DNA of 64,000 nucleotides, taken from contig JAIRPW010000043.1 of the NCBI GenBank assembly GCA_031256795.1, positions 1 through 64,000 on the forward strand, given 5' to 3'. Origin of the DNA: Zoogloeaceae bacterium (GTDB lineage: Bacteria; Pseudomonadota; Gammaproteobacteria; Burkholderiales; Rhodocyclaceae). This document shows positions 48,623-58,921 of this stretch, in pieces. The position numbers and the translations under genes are program-made. Each line of letters opens with the position of its first letter. Position 1 is the first letter of the stretch. The notes under the pieces were generated by a model, which was not told the origin of the DNA, did not search any database, and was given only the letters and a program-made list of their open reading frames with translations.

Positions 48623-49624
48623 GTGATTATCAGCGCCAGCCGCAGAACCGATATTCCGAAGTTTTATTCCGGGTGGTTCATGAATTGTATTCGCGCCGGA
48701 TATGCCACGCCCAGAAATCCTTTCAACGGCAAGCCTTATAGGGTAAAAATGGGCAAGGGAGACGTCATCGTTTTCTGGACGCGCGACGCGACTACGCTGA
48801 TTCCTGATTTACAAGAACTTGATGAACGCGGGTTTCATTATTATTTTCAGTACACCCTTACCGGCTACCCGCGAAAATTTGAGCCCAGTACGCCAAAACG
48901 TGACGAGGCGATACATACCTTCCGCGTACTGGCCGATAAGATCGGGGCAAAGAAAATGATCTGGCGATACGATCCGATATTTTTGACCGGCGATATTGAC
49001 GCGGCGTGGCACAAGGAAAATTTTTCCTATATTGCCTCACGCCTGCAAGGGAAAAGCCAGCGAGTCATCATCAGCTTTGTTGATTTTTACAAGAAATTTG
49101 AAGCAAGTTTTGTCCGGATGCACCGCGTTCAGCGTCTGCGCGCTTCCGGGCAGGGGCTTGCTCCGGAAGTTGATGCGCTATGCCGCCATATCGTTTCTGA
49201 GGCCGGAAAGAACGGGATGAGGGTTCAGACATGCGCGGAAGGAAAACTTGAGATTGCGGGTCTTGAAAGAGGTAAATGTATTGACGACGAACTGATTTAC
49301 GATTTGTTTGGGCTTGCGTACAAGGGAAAAAAGGACAAAGGCCAGCGCAAGACGTGCGATTGCGTAGAGAGCCGCGACGTCGGGGAGGACACTACGTGTT
49401 TGCATGGCTGCGTATATTGCTACGCGACAAAGAGCCATGAAGAGGCAAAAAGGAAATATGCCGGACATGATCCTTATAGTCCCTGTCTTGTAGGCTGGCC
49501 TGACAACGCCGATAGGGCGGCTCTTCTTGAGAAGATTTCTCCGGATGACGCCAAAAGAGTCCGCGCCAAACCTAGCAGGGAAACGCCGCCAGACACATCT
49601 CCTGAATCGGGCGCGGACGCTTAA
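48623..49624 (+). CDS. DUF1848-family protein with C-terminal CX3CX2C cluster
   Basis: MIISASRRTDIPKFYSGWFMNCIRAGYATPRNPFNGKPYRV...; CDCVESRDVGEDTTCLHGCVYCYA. Confidence 0.88.
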   Translation: MIISASRRTDIPKFYSGWFMNCIRAGYATPRNPFNGKPYRVKMGKGDVIVFWTRDATTLIPDLQELDERGFHYYFQYTLTGYPRKFEPSTPKRDEAIHTFRVLADKIGAKKMIWRYDPIFLTGDIDAAWHKENFSYIASRLQGKSQRVIISFVDFYKKFEASFVRMHRVQRLRASGQGLAPEVDALCRHIVSEAGKNGMRVQTCAEGKLEIAGLERGKCIDDELIYDLFGLAYKGKKDKGQRKTCDCVESRDVGEDTTCLHGCVYCYATKSHEEAKRKYAGHDPYSPCLVGWPDNADRAALLEKISPDDAKRVRAKPSRETPPDTSPESGADA

Positions 49625-49745
49625 CGAAGTTTTGAAGGCGGTTCGGGGGCGAGAGGTTAAATTGAAGACCGGGAAACAGAAAGAGACGCCTAAACAAAAG
49701 GGATTTTTCTGACTCTAAATTTTTGTGGAAGGAAACAGAAATATA

Positions 49746-49790
49746 AATATAGCCAAATGGTTTACAGAAGCAGCCGAACAAGGATTGTCA
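49746..49790 (+). other. Short relic resembling a Sel1-like repeat unit
   Basis: Frame reads NIAKWFTEAAEQGLS, matching the A-x2-W-x3-AA-x2-G Sel1 pattern, with no surrounding ORF. Confidence 0.4.
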
Positions 49791-49898
49791 TGCATTTTCG
49801 TGGCTTGTTCGGATGATATGGTTCTTTTTTTCGCGCATTCCTTTGTGTTTCGCGCTTTCGTTGTGTGAGCGCGTTTAGGGCGCGGCTATAATTACCGC

Positions 49899-52112
49899 AT
49901 GGTTTCCGTAACGCATTCTGTCGCCGCGCAGGGCGACGACTCACTTTTGCTCAACGCGCTTTCCGCTGGCCTGGATGAGGGCGCGTCTTCCCGCCTTTCC
50001 GCCGCCCTGTCTTTTGCCAGGGAGTTCTATCAGGACTCGCTTCTGAGTAGCGGGGAAAGTATGCGCGCGCACGCGGAAGGCGTGGCGCTCATTGCCGCCA
50101 GTCTAAAACTGGACGCCAACACCCGTCTTGCCGCTCTGTTTTTCGCCATGCCCGTGATTGATGATGCGGCGCTGGAAAAAATTACCGGCGCGTTCGGCGC
50201 GGATGTCGCGCGCTTGGTGCAGGGCGCGCATCTCCTGACCCGTCTGCGGCCTGTCACACGCCCAATCGTAACCGCGTCTGGACATGGAAAAGGCGGAAAG
50301 AATCCGCAAATTCGTCTGCAAGTGGAAGTCTTGCGCAAAATGCTGCTTGCGATGGTGGAAGATATTCGCGTCGTGCTGCTGCGCCTTGCCTCACGCACCC
50401 AAACATTACGTCATTACACCGCGTGCGCGGACGACTTGCGCGCCGAGATCGCGCGGGAAACGCTGGATATTTACGCGCCGCTCGCCAATCGGCTGGGAGT
50501 CTGGGAACTGAAATGGGAGCTGGAGGATCTGTCTTTTCGCTATCTGCACCCTGAAACCTACAAGAAAATCGCGCGTCTCTTGGATGAAAAGCGTATTGAG
50601 CGTGAACAATTTATCGCGGAGGCGACCGATCGTCTGCAAAAAGAGTTGCGGGAAGCGGGGGTTGAGGCGGAAGTGTATGGACGCCCCAAGCATATCTATA
50701 GCATCTGGAACAAGATGAAGAATAAAAATCTTGAGTTTTCGGAGCTTTACGATATTCGCGCTCTGCGGGTGATCGTGGAAAGCATCAAGGACTGCTATAC
50801 CGCGCTGGGTCTGGTGCATAACCTGTGGATTCCCATTCCCAAGGAATTTGACGACTACATTTCCAACCCCAAAAACAATTTTTATCGTTCGCTGCATACG
50901 GCAGTGCGCTGCCCAGACGGACGTTCGCTGGAAGTGCAGATTCGCACGAAAGAAATGCACCAGCACGCTGAACTGGGCGTCGCGGCGCATTGGCGCTACA
51001 AGGAAAATAAAGGAAACGCGGAAGGAGGGGGATACGATGAAAAAATCGCCTGGCTACGACAGCTGATTACCTGGAAAGAAGACGTCTCAGATACTTCTGA
51101 TTGGGTACGCCACTACAAAGAAGCCGCTCTGGATGAAGTGATTTATGTTTTGACCCCGCAGGGGAAAGTGCTGGATTTGCCGCGCGGCGCGACGCCAGTG
51201 GATTTCGCCTACCGTCTGCATACAGATATTGGTCACCGTTGCCGGGGCGCGCGCGTGGACGGTCAGATTGTGCCGCTCAATACGGAACTGAAAACCGGAC
51301 AGCGCATTGAAATCATGACGGCGAAGCAGGGCGGTCCGTCACGCGATTGGCTCAATGCCGCGCAGAATTACCTTTCGACAAAAGGGGCGCGTACCAAGGT
51401 GCGGCAGTGGTTTGCCAGCCGCGATTTGGAAGAGACCTTGAGCGAGGGGCGCGCGCTGATCACGCGGGAATTGCAGAAATTAGGAATTTCAGGCGCGAAT
51501 CTGGAAGAAATTGCGCATCGCGTAGGGATGACAAGCGTTGAGGACCTGTTTACCAGCGCCGCGCGCAATGAACTGAATCTGCGTCAGTTTCAGTCTGCGG
51601 CGCGTGGCGAAACGCCTGAAGCGAAAACAGCGCAAGGCGCGGTTTCGGTGCGCCGCCCCAGCGGCACGCCGAACGGCGTCCTGATTGTCGGGGTGGATCA
51701 TCTGCTTACCCAGCTCGCGCGTTGCTGCAAACCCGCGCCGCCTGACGCGATTGAAGGATTTGTCACGCGCGGCAAGGGCGTTTCTATCCACCGTTCGGAA
51801 TGCGTTAATTTTCAGCATTTGGCGTCGCTGCATCCGGAACGGATTATTGAAACCGCCTGGGGCGACGCCGGGGCAGAAGGGCGCTTTGCGACAGACATCA
51901 TCGTTGACGCGCGGGATCGGCAAAGACTTTTGCGCGATGTCACGGAAATTTTCGCTAAAGAAAGAATCAATGTGATTGGCGTAAATACGCAATCTCGGAA
52001 CGGCGAGGCGCGGATGCACTTTACCGTAGAGATCAGCAATCTGACGCAATTGCGGCGCACCCTGACTTTAATCCATAAAGTAAACGGCGTAGTTACCGCG
52101 CGCAGAAGATAA
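49899..52112 (+). CDS. relA: RelA-type (p)ppGpp synthetase
   Basis: YSIWNKMKNKN, YDIRALRVIVESIKDCYTALGLVHNLW, EFDDYISNPKNNFYRSLHTAV (EXDD signature), TGS and ACT domains. N-terminal HD residues appear lost. Confidence 0.94.
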   Translation: MVSVTHSVAAQGDDSLLLNALSAGLDEGASSRLSAALSFAREFYQDSLLSSGESMRAHAEGVALIAASLKLDANTRLAALFFAMPVIDDAALEKITGAFGADVARLVQGAHLLTRLRPVTRPIVTASGHGKGGKNPQIRLQVEVLRKMLLAMVEDIRVVLLRLASRTQTLRHYTACADDLRAEIARETLDIYAPLANRLGVWELKWELEDLSFRYLHPETYKKIARLLDEKRIEREQFIAEATDRLQKELREAGVEAEVYGRPKHIYSIWNKMKNKNLEFSELYDIRALRVIVESIKDCYTALGLVHNLWIPIPKEFDDYISNPKNNFYRSLHTAVRCPDGRSLEVQIRTKEMHQHAELGVAAHWRYKENKGNAEGGGYDEKIAWLRQLITWKEDVSDTSDWVRHYKEAALDEVIYVLTPQGKVLDLPRGATPVDFAYRLHTDIGHRCRGARVDGQIVPLNTELKTGQRIEIMTAKQGGPSRDWLNAAQNYLSTKGARTKVRQWFASRDLEETLSEGRALITRELQKLGISGANLEEIAHRVGMTSVEDLFTSAARNELNLRQFQSAARGETPEAKTAQGAVSVRRPSGTPNGVLIVGVDHLLTQLARCCKPAPPDAIEGFVTRGKGVSIHRSECVNFQHLASLHPERIIETAWGDAGAEGRFATDIIVDARDRQRLLRDVTEIFAKERINVIGVNTQSRNGEARMHFTVEISNLTQLRRTLTLIHKVNGVVTARRR

Positions 52113-52229
52113 AATTTTCCGGCGTCTTTCCGGAAGTCCGCGACAGGTGAGGGGTGTGTTCTCCCCCGTGACCTCCAAAAAATCTTTTACCTTATGCTTT
52201 GGTCGCGCGCAATCAAGAAGAGTGATTTT

Positions 52230-52244
52230 ATTGGTCTTACCAAT
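52230..52244. promoter_or_regulatory. FadR/PdhR-type operator-like palindrome
   Basis: Perfect palindrome ATTGGT-CTT-ACCAAT upstream of the GntR gene. Confidence 0.55.
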
Positions 52245-52340
52245 CTACATAAAAATAAAAAATGATTAAAATCATAGTATTATATGCTATAGTTAAAGCA
52301 GTTTAACAGGTTGAAAAGGCTTGTTTTTTCGTATAGAATC

Positions 52341-52355
52341 TATGGTATTACCAAT
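52341..52355. promoter_or_regulatory. Second FadR/PdhR-type operator-like site
   Basis: TATGGT-ATT-ACCAAT, core TGGTnnnACCA, 29 bp upstream of the proposed GntR start. Confidence 0.5.
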
Positions 52356-52383
52356 TTATCTGACTTGTGACTTTATCTGTTCT

Positions 52384-53244
52384 ATGCCGCCGCGTCGCCT
52401 TTCCGATACGATTGCCGCTGCCCTAGAGCGGCGCATCCTGGAGGGCGCTCTGCGTCCGGGGGATCGGTTGCCTTCGGAACGCGAACTGGCGGCGGAGTTG
52501 GGAGTTTCTCGTCCCTCCTTGCGCGAAGCGATTCAGAAACTGCTGTCTCGCGGCTTGTTGAACAGCTATCAGGGCGGCGGAACTTTTGTCACGGAAGGGC
52601 TGACAAGCGGTTTTTTCAGTCCCTGGCAGCATCTTTTGGAAACGCGCGCCGAAGTGCGCGACAATGTGCTGGAACTTCGCCGCGCTCTGGGTACGCAAGC
52701 GGCGGAATGGGCGGCCGCCAGACGTTCAGCGGCAGATATGGCGCTTTTGCAACAGCGTTTTGCTTGCTTGGATGAAAAATTGAAGGAAACAGCAGAATGC
52801 GCGCCCGCCCCTGGCAACGCTCTCTGTCTTGCTGATTTGGATACCGCCTTTCATCAAGCGCTTTTCAAAGCGGCGCAAAACGTTTTGCTGACGCATCTGG
52901 GCGATACTTTGTTAAGCCTGCTTCGCAAAGCGACGGAACTGTACTTCATGGAATTGGGAAAAATCCCGCGCGCCTATGCGCTTTTGTCCGCGCAATATGC
53001 CGCGCTTTTGGAGTCTATCCATGCGCGGCGTCCGGTAGCGGCGCGAGCGGCCGCGGCTGCGCACTTGGATTTTGCTGCGGAAAGCATGGCCGAAACCATG
53101 CGCGCGGCTTTTGCCGTCACTCCAGCGCTTTCTTCCGCATCGCTATCCGGCAGTCGCAAAGAAACGCGGAGCAAGGCGGCAAAGACCACAAAAACTTTCA
53201 AACAGGGGTTTTTCCCTGACTGTTCTTCTGATGATTCTTCCTGA
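52384..53244 (+). CDS. GntR-family regulator, FadR/PdhR-type (FCD domain)
   Basis: [54 protein letters not shown] wHTH followed by a helical FCD-like domain; start trimmed from track ORF 52321. Confidence 0.92.
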   Translation: MPPRRLSDTIAAALERRILEGALRPGDRLPSERELAAELGVSRPSLREAIQKLLSRGLLNSYQGGGTFVTEGLTSGFFSPWQHLLETRAEVRDNVLELRRALGTQAAEWAAARRSAADMALLQQRFACLDEKLKETAECAPAPGNALCLADLDTAFHQALFKAAQNVLLTHLGDTLLSLLRKATELYFMELGKIPRAYALLSAQYAALLESIHARRPVAARAAAAAHLDFAAESMAETMRAAFAVTPALSSASLSGSRKETRSKAAKTTKTFKQGFFPDCSSDDSS

Positions 53245-53258
53245 AAGGAGTGTGCTCC

Positions 53259-55634
53259 ATGAGTAATGTATACGTAATTCCTCTTGAAAAGTTACGCAAA
53301 GAAGATGTTGACGAGGTTGGCGGCAAAAACGCTTCTTTGGGCGAAATGATCAGCCAACTGTCCGGATCCGGGGTGCGCGTTCCGGGAGGATTTGCCACAA
53401 CCGCGCGCGCGTTTCGTCTTTTTCTTTCGCAAAGCGGCCTGAACAAGGAAATTGCCGAAATTCTCGAATCTCTGGATGTGGAAGACGTAAACGCGCTTGC
53501 CCAGGCGGGGGCGCGCATTCGTCAGATGATTGTGGAAACGCCTTTCCCAACCGCGCTTACTGTTGCAATTACTGAACAATATCAACTGCTTGTAAAAGAT
53601 TCTTCAAGTGACGTCTCATTTGCGGTGCGATCGTCCGCCACGGCGGAAGACCTGCCGGACGCCTCTTTCGCCGGTCAGCAGGAAACCTTTCTGAATATTG
53701 TGGGTCTGGACAATATCTTGCACGCGATCAAGGAAGTGTTTGCCTCGCTTTACAATGACCGCGCCATTGCCTATCGCGTACATCAGGGCTTTGTTCATTC
53801 TGAAGTGGCGCTTTCCGCCGGTGTTCAGCGCATGGTGCGCTCAGACAAGGGCGCGGCAGGCGTGATGTTTACGCTGGACACAGAATCTGGATTCCGCGAC
53901 GCAGTCTTTTTAACCGCGAGCTATGGTTTGGGAGAAACTGTCGTGCAGGGCGCGGTTAACCCCGATGAGTTCTATGTGCATAAGCCCATGCTGGAAGCGG
54001 GTAAAAAGGCGATCGTGCGCCGCGCGCTGGGTTCCAAAATGATCCGCATGGTGTTTTCCTCCGAAAAAATCGCCGGGAAATCCACTGTGACAGAAGCGGT
54101 TCCAGAAAATGACCGCCATCGGTTTTCCATTACAGACGCGGAAGTTGAAGAATTGGCGCGTTACGCGGTCATCATCGAAAAGCATTACCAGCGTCCCATG
54201 GACATTGAGTGGGGGCGGGATGGAACGGATAACAAACTTTACATCCTGCAGGCGCGGCCAGAAACAGTAAAATCAAGAGAAGATGGAAACCGGCAGGAAA
54301 AATTCCGCCTGAAAACCTTCTCCAAAGTTCTGGCGGCAGGGCGCGCTATTGGGCAGAGAATTGGCGTAGGGCCTGTGCGCATCGTGCGCGACCCGAAAGA
54401 CATGGACAAAGTGCGCCCCGGCGATGTGCTGGTGGCCGACATGACGGACCCGAACTGGGAACCCGTGATGAAGCGTGCTTCGGCTATCGTGACCAACCGC
54501 GGCGGCAGGACTTGCCACGCCGCGATTATCGCCCGCGAACTGGGAGTTCCGGCCATTGTGGGATGCGGCGACGCGACAGAAACGCTCGCGGAAGACGAAC
54601 GTGTGACAGCCTCCTGCGCGGAAGGGGACACCGGGCATATCTATCGCGGAGAGCTGGAGTTTGAAGTCATCACAAAAGACGTCTCCGCGATGCCGGAAAT
54701 TCCCGTGAAAATCATGATGAACGTCGGCAATCCTGAGTTGGCGTTTGAGTTTGCGCAATTGCCTAATTCCGGAGTGGGATTGGCGCGCGTGGAGTTTGTT
54801 ATCAACAATGTTATCGGTATCCATCCGAAAGCGATTTTGGACATTGAGCATTTGCCGGTTTCCAAGCGCGAGGAGATTGAGCGGCGCGCGCGCGGCTATG
54901 TCAGTCCGGTGGAATTTTTCGTGGAAAAGCTGGCGGAAGGCGTTGCGACCATTGCGGCGGCGTTTTACCCCAAGCCGGTGATTGTCCGGCTTTCAGATTT
55001 TAAATCCAATGAGTATCGCAAACTGCTGGGCGGCGAATTGTATGAGCCGGAAGAGGAAAACCCCATGCTGGGATTCAGAGGCGCGTCGCGTTATCTTGCC
55101 TCGTCTTTCCGGGACTGTTTTGCGCTGGAATGCCGCGCCATGAAAAAAGTCCGCGAAGACATGGGGTTAACGAATGTCTGGCTGATGATTCCCTTTGTGC
55201 GCACCCTGGAAGAAGGGCGGGAAGTTGTTCAGTTGCTGACCAGACACGGGCTGAAACAAGGCGAAAACGACCTGAAAATTATCATGATGTGCGAGATTCC
55301 GTCCAACGCGCTTTTGGCGGAAGAATTTCTGGAAATTTTCGACGGGTTTTCAATTGGCTCCAATGACTTAACGCAGCTTACGCTGGGACTTGACCGGGAT
55401 TCCAGCCTTGTGGCCAATTTGTTTGACGAGAGAAACCCCGCGGTAAAGAAACTCCTGGCAATGGCGATTGAAACCGCCAACCGCAAGGGAAAATACGTAG
55501 GGATTTGCGGCCAGGGACCTTCCGACCACGCGGATCTCGCGGAATGGCTGATGGAGCAGGGCATTCAAAGCATGTCGCTAAACCCAGACACGGTAGTAGA
55601 TACGTGGCAGCGTCTGGCGGCGCGCCAAAAGTAA
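53259..55634 (+). CDS. ppsA: Phosphoenolpyruvate synthase
   Basis: [92 protein letters not shown]. Confidence 0.97.
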   Translation: MSNVYVIPLEKLRKEDVDEVGGKNASLGEMISQLSGSGVRVPGGFATTARAFRLFLSQSGLNKEIAEILESLDVEDVNALAQAGARIRQMIVETPFPTALTVAITEQYQLLVKDSSSDVSFAVRSSATAEDLPDASFAGQQETFLNIVGLDNILHAIKEVFASLYNDRAIAYRVHQGFVHSEVALSAGVQRMVRSDKGAAGVMFTLDTESGFRDAVFLTASYGLGETVVQGAVNPDEFYVHKPMLEAGKKAIVRRALGSKMIRMVFSSEKIAGKSTVTEAVPENDRHRFSITDAEVEELARYAVIIEKHYQRPMDIEWGRDGTDNKLYILQARPETVKSREDGNRQEKFRLKTFSKVLAAGRAIGQRIGVGPVRIVRDPKDMDKVRPGDVLVADMTDPNWEPVMKRASAIVTNRGGRTCHAAIIARELGVPAIVGCGDATETLAEDERVTASCAEGDTGHIYRGELEFEVITKDVSAMPEIPVKIMMNVGNPELAFEFAQLPNSGVGLARVEFVINNVIGIHPKAILDIEHLPVSKREEIERRARGYVSPVEFFVEKLAEGVATIAAAFYPKPVIVRLSDFKSNEYRKLLGGELYEPEEENPMLGFRGASRYLASSFRDCFALECRAMKKVREDMGLTNVWLMIPFVRTLEEGREVVQLLTRHGLKQGENDLKIIMMCEIPSNALLAEEFLEIFDGFSIGSNDLTQLTLGLDRDSSLVANLFDERNPAVKKLLAMAIETANRKGKYVGICGQGPSDHADLAEWLMEQGIQSMSLNPDTVVDTWQRLAARQK

Positions 55635-55641
55635 GGCAAGC

Positions 55642-55674
55642 GAGGGATTTGCGGGCGCGCCCCGCAAATCCCTC
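55642..55674. other. Perfect 14-bp stem hairpin downstream of ppsA, no T tract
   Basis: gagggatttgcggg-cgcgc-cccgcaaatccctc. Confidence 0.75.
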
Positions 55675-55711
55675 AAGCATTGGCTGATAGGAGGAGATCG
55701 AGATTCGCAGA

Positions 55712-55738
55712 TTAAAAAGGAGGCTGCCCCGCCTCCTT
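55712..55738 (-). terminator. Rho-independent terminator for ahcY
   Basis: aaggaggc/gcctcctt stem (55717-55724/55731-55738); the minus strand continues with a T run (TTTTTAAT read through 55712). Confidence 0.7.
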
Positions 55739-55751
55739 GCTCGCGTCAATC

Positions 55752-57149
55752 TCAATAGCGGTAATGCTCCGCTTTGTAAGGTCCATCAATGGGTACGCCA
55801 ATATACGCGGCTTGTTCCGGCAGAAGCGTTGTCAAATGCGCGCCCAGTTTTTTCAGGTGCAGTCGGGCAACCGTTTCGTCCAGTTTTTTCGGCAAGGTAT
55901 ACACGCCTACCGGGTAACTTTCCGGCTTTCCGAAAAGCTCAATTTGCGCCAGCGTCTGGTTGGTAAAAGAGTTACTCATGACGAAACTAGGATGACCCGT
56001 GGCGCAGCCCAAGTTTACAAGCCGCCCCTCCGCCAGAAGAATAAGCCGCTTCCCGTCCGGGAAAATAATATGGTCGACTTGCGGCTTAATGTTTTCCCAC
56101 GGATATTGCTTCAAACTTGCCACGTCAATTTCAGAATCAAAATGCCCGATATTGCACACAATGGCGTTATGTTTCATTGCCTGCATGTGCGTATGCGTAA
56201 TGACGCGCAAATTTCCGGTGGCAGTCACAAAAATATCCCCCAGAGCGGCGGCCTCATCCATGCTGACCACGCGGTATCCTTCCATCGCGGCTTGCAAGGC
56301 GCAGATAGGATCAATCTCGGTCACCCATACCGTCGCGCCCAGACCGCGCAGGGATTGCGCGCATCCCTTGCCCACGTCGCCATAACCCAGCACGACCGCA
56401 ATCTTTCCCGCAACCATTACGTCGGTTGCGCGTTTGACGCCGTCCACCAATGACTCGCGGCATCCGTAAAGATTATCAAACTTGGATTTGGTTACCGAAT
56501 CATTCACATTGATGGCGGGAAATTTGAGTTCGCCTTTTGCGTGCATCTGGTACAGGCGATGTACGCCCGTGGTTGTCTCTTCCGTTACGCCCCGGATGTG
56601 GGCGGCGCGGGTGGAATACCATGCGGGGTCTACTTTCAATTTTTCCCGAATGGCGGAAAAAAGCGCGATTTCTTCTTCACAGGTTGGGTTCGCTACAACA
56701 GAAATATCTTTTTCCGCGCGCGCGCCCAAATGCAGAAGCAGTGTCGCGTCGCCGCCGTCGTCCAGAATCATGTTAGAAAAGCCGTTGTCCGGCCATTCAA
56801 AAATACGATGCGTGTAGTCCCAGTAGTCTTCCAGACTCTCGCCTTTGACCGCAAACACAGAAATGCCTTCCCGCGCAATGGCTGCCGCCGCGTGATCCTG
56901 TGTCGAAAAAATATTACAGGACGCCCAGCGCACCTCCGCGCCCAGCGCGGTCAGCGTTTCGATGAGAACTGCGGTTTGAATGGTCATATGCAGCGAGCCG
57001 CTGATTCGCGCGCCTTTTAGTGGCTGGCTGGCGGCAAATTCCTCACGTGTCGCCATCAGCCCCGGCATTTCAGTTTCGGCAATTGTGATTTCCTTGCGTC
57101 CCCAATCCGCGAGCGCGTAATCGGCGATAACATAGTCATGAACAGTCAT
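55752..57149 (-). CDS. ahcY: Adenosylhomocysteinase
   Basis: [70 protein letters not shown]-terminal [10 protein letters not shown]. Confidence 0.97.
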   Translation of the reverse strand: MTVHDYVIADYALADWGRKEITIAETEMPGLMATREEFAASQPLKGARISGSLHMTIQTAVLIETLTALGAEVRWASCNIFSTQDHAAAAIAREGISVFAVKGESLEDYWDYTHRIFEWPDNGFSNMILDDGGDATLLLHLGARAEKDISVVANPTCEEEIALFSAIREKLKVDPAWYSTRAAHIRGVTEETTTGVHRLYQMHAKGELKFPAINVNDSVTKSKFDNLYGCRESLVDGVKRATDVMVAGKIAVVLGYGDVGKGCAQSLRGLGATVWVTEIDPICALQAAMEGYRVVSMDEAAALGDIFVTATGNLRVITHTHMQAMKHNAIVCNIGHFDSEIDVASLKQYPWENIKPQVDHIIFPDGKRLILLAEGRLVNLGCATGHPSFVMSNSFTNQTLAQIELFGKPESYPVGVYTLPKKLDETVARLHLKKLGAHLTTLLPEQAAYIGVPIDGPYKAEHYRY

Positions 57150-57228
57150 CAAACTATCCTTCAGAAAAGTGAATCGAAAGCGGAGAGAGGAAAAAAGACA
57201 CGCCTCGCCCCATCTCAAAAACCAATGA

Positions 57229-57328
57229 ACGGGACGAGCGCCGTTGACGCCGATTCACGCAATTCATGCCGCGCGGATACGGTTTCCGAGCCTGGGATTG
57301 AAAATCTCGCAACGCTCCTCGGAGGGGG
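57229..57328 (-). promoter_or_regulatory. SAH riboswitch-like leader upstream of ahcY
   Basis: Minus strand reads CCCCCTCCGAGGAGCGTTGCGAGATTTTCAATCCCAGGCTCGGAAACCGTATCC...GGCGTCAACGGCGCTCGTCC. The GAGGAGCGyTGC, CCAGGCTCGG and CGGCGCTC blocks match the SAH riboswitch consensus, ~80 nt upstream of ahcY. Confidence 0.8.
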
Positions 57329-57362
57329 CATTCTAACAATGCCGCGCGTGACCGGCAATTTT

Positions 57363-58904
57363 CTATTCGCCGCGCTCCGCGTCCGCGAAAAGCCCCAGTT
57401 CCATTTGCTGCGAATGTTCGCTTTCCTCATCTTGCCCGTTGGCCTTTTTTCTGCGGCGCGCCTCTATGGCGTCCAAGTATTCAGGAGTGACGTCTCCGGT
57501 AATGTAACGACCGTCAAAGCAGGAAGTATCGAAAGCGGAAAGCTGAGGATTGAGCGTGGTAATTGAAGTTTCCAGCATGGATAGATCTTGATAAACCAAT
57601 GCGTCCGCGCCAATTTCCAGGGCAATTTCCGCTTCTGTTTTTCCGTGCGCGATTAGCTCCGCGCGAGTGGGCATATCAATGCCGTAGACGTTGGGATAAC
57701 GCACCGGAGGCGCGGCAGAAGCAAAATACACTTTGAGCGCCCCAGCCGCGCGCGCCATGTCCACAATTTCTTGACTAGTCGTCCCGCGCACAATGGAATC
57801 ATCTACCAAAAGCACCCGCTTGTTTTTGAATTCCTGCCCGATGGTATTGAGCTTTTGCCGCACGGATTTTTTCCGCATCATTTGACCGGGCATAATGAAA
57901 GTGCGCCCAATATAGCGATTTTTCACAAACCCTTCGCGGTAAGGAAGATTCAGCCTCTGTGCCAGTTGCATGGCGGCAGGACGGCTGGAATCCGGAATGG
58001 GAATCACGGCGTCAATCTCCGTAATCGGCAACGAGGCGCGAACCTTGTCTGCCAGATGTTCTCCCATCGAAAGGCGCGCTTCATAGACGGAAACGCCATC
58101 CATCATGGAGTCGGGGCGCGCGAGATAAACATACTCAAAAATGCAGGGAACCAGGCGCGGCGTGTCCGCGCATTGGCGTGAAAAAAACCGCCTTCTGCAA
58201 TCAATGAACACTGCCTCGCCGGGCGCAACATCTCGCATAACCTGGAAACCCAAGGCGTCCAGCGCAACAGATTCTGACGCGAGTAAATATTCCTCTTCCC
58301 CTTCTTTTGTTCGCTGCATACCGACGATCAGCGGACGAATGCCGTATGGATCCCGAAACGCCAAAAGACCATATCCGGCAATCATGGCGACCGCCGCGTA
58401 TGCTCCCTTAACGCGGCGATGCACGCCAGAGACCGCAGAAAAAATAGCGTTCAGATCAAGCCTTACGCCATGCGCGGCTTCCTGCAATTCATGCGCCAGC
58501 ACATTCAGCAGCACTTCAGAATCGGAATTGGTGTTTACATGCCGCAAGTCCTGCTCGAACATTTCAAGTTTCAGGGATTCCGCGTTGATTAGGTTGCCGT
58601 TATGCGCCAGCGCAATGCCGAACGGGGAATTAACGTAGAAAGGCTGCGCTTCCGCGAAATTCCAGGCTGATCCTGCCGTAGGATAACGGCAATGCCCAAT
58701 TCCCCAGTTTCCCGGAAGCGCTCGCATATTGCGGGTGCGGAACACATCCCGCACAAAGCCTGGCCCCTTGTACAAATGGAATGTGTTGCCGTCCGCAGTG
58801 GCAATGCCCGCGGCGTCCTGTCCACGGTGCTGAAGCACCATCAGGCCATCATAGAGCAGCTGATTGACCGGGGTCGTTGCGACAACACCCAAAACACCAC
58901 ACAT
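57363..58904 (-). CDS. purF: Amidophosphoribosyltransferase
   Basis: MCGVLGVVATTPVNQLLYDGLMVLQHRGQDAAGIAT; RVLLVDDSIVRGTTSQEIV. Confidence 0.97.
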   Translation of the reverse strand: MCGVLGVVATTPVNQLLYDGLMVLQHRGQDAAGIATADGNTFHLYKGPGFVRDVFRTRNMRALPGNWGIGHCRYPTAGSAWNFAEAQPFYVNSPFGIALAHNGNLINAESLKLEMFEQDLRHVNTNSDSEVLLNVLAHELQEAAHGVRLDLNAIFSAVSGVHRRVKGAYAAVAMIAGYGLLAFRDPYGIRPLIVGMQRTKEGEEEYLLASESVALDALGFQVMRDVAPGEAVFIDCRRRFFSRQCADTPRLVPCIFEYVYLARPDSMMDGVSVYEARLSMGEHLADKVRASLPITEIDAVIPIPDSSRPAAMQLAQRLNLPYREGFVKNRYIGRTFIMPGQMMRKKSVRQKLNTIGQEFKNKRVLLVDDSIVRGTTSQEIVDMARAAGALKVYFASAAPPVRYPNVYGIDMPTRAELIAHGKTEAEIALEIGADALVYQDLSMLETSITTLNPQLSAFDTSCFDGRYITGDVTPEYLDAIEARRRKKANGQDEESEHSQQMELGLFADAERGE

Positions 58905-58921
58905 TGCGGCCTCCGTAGGAG

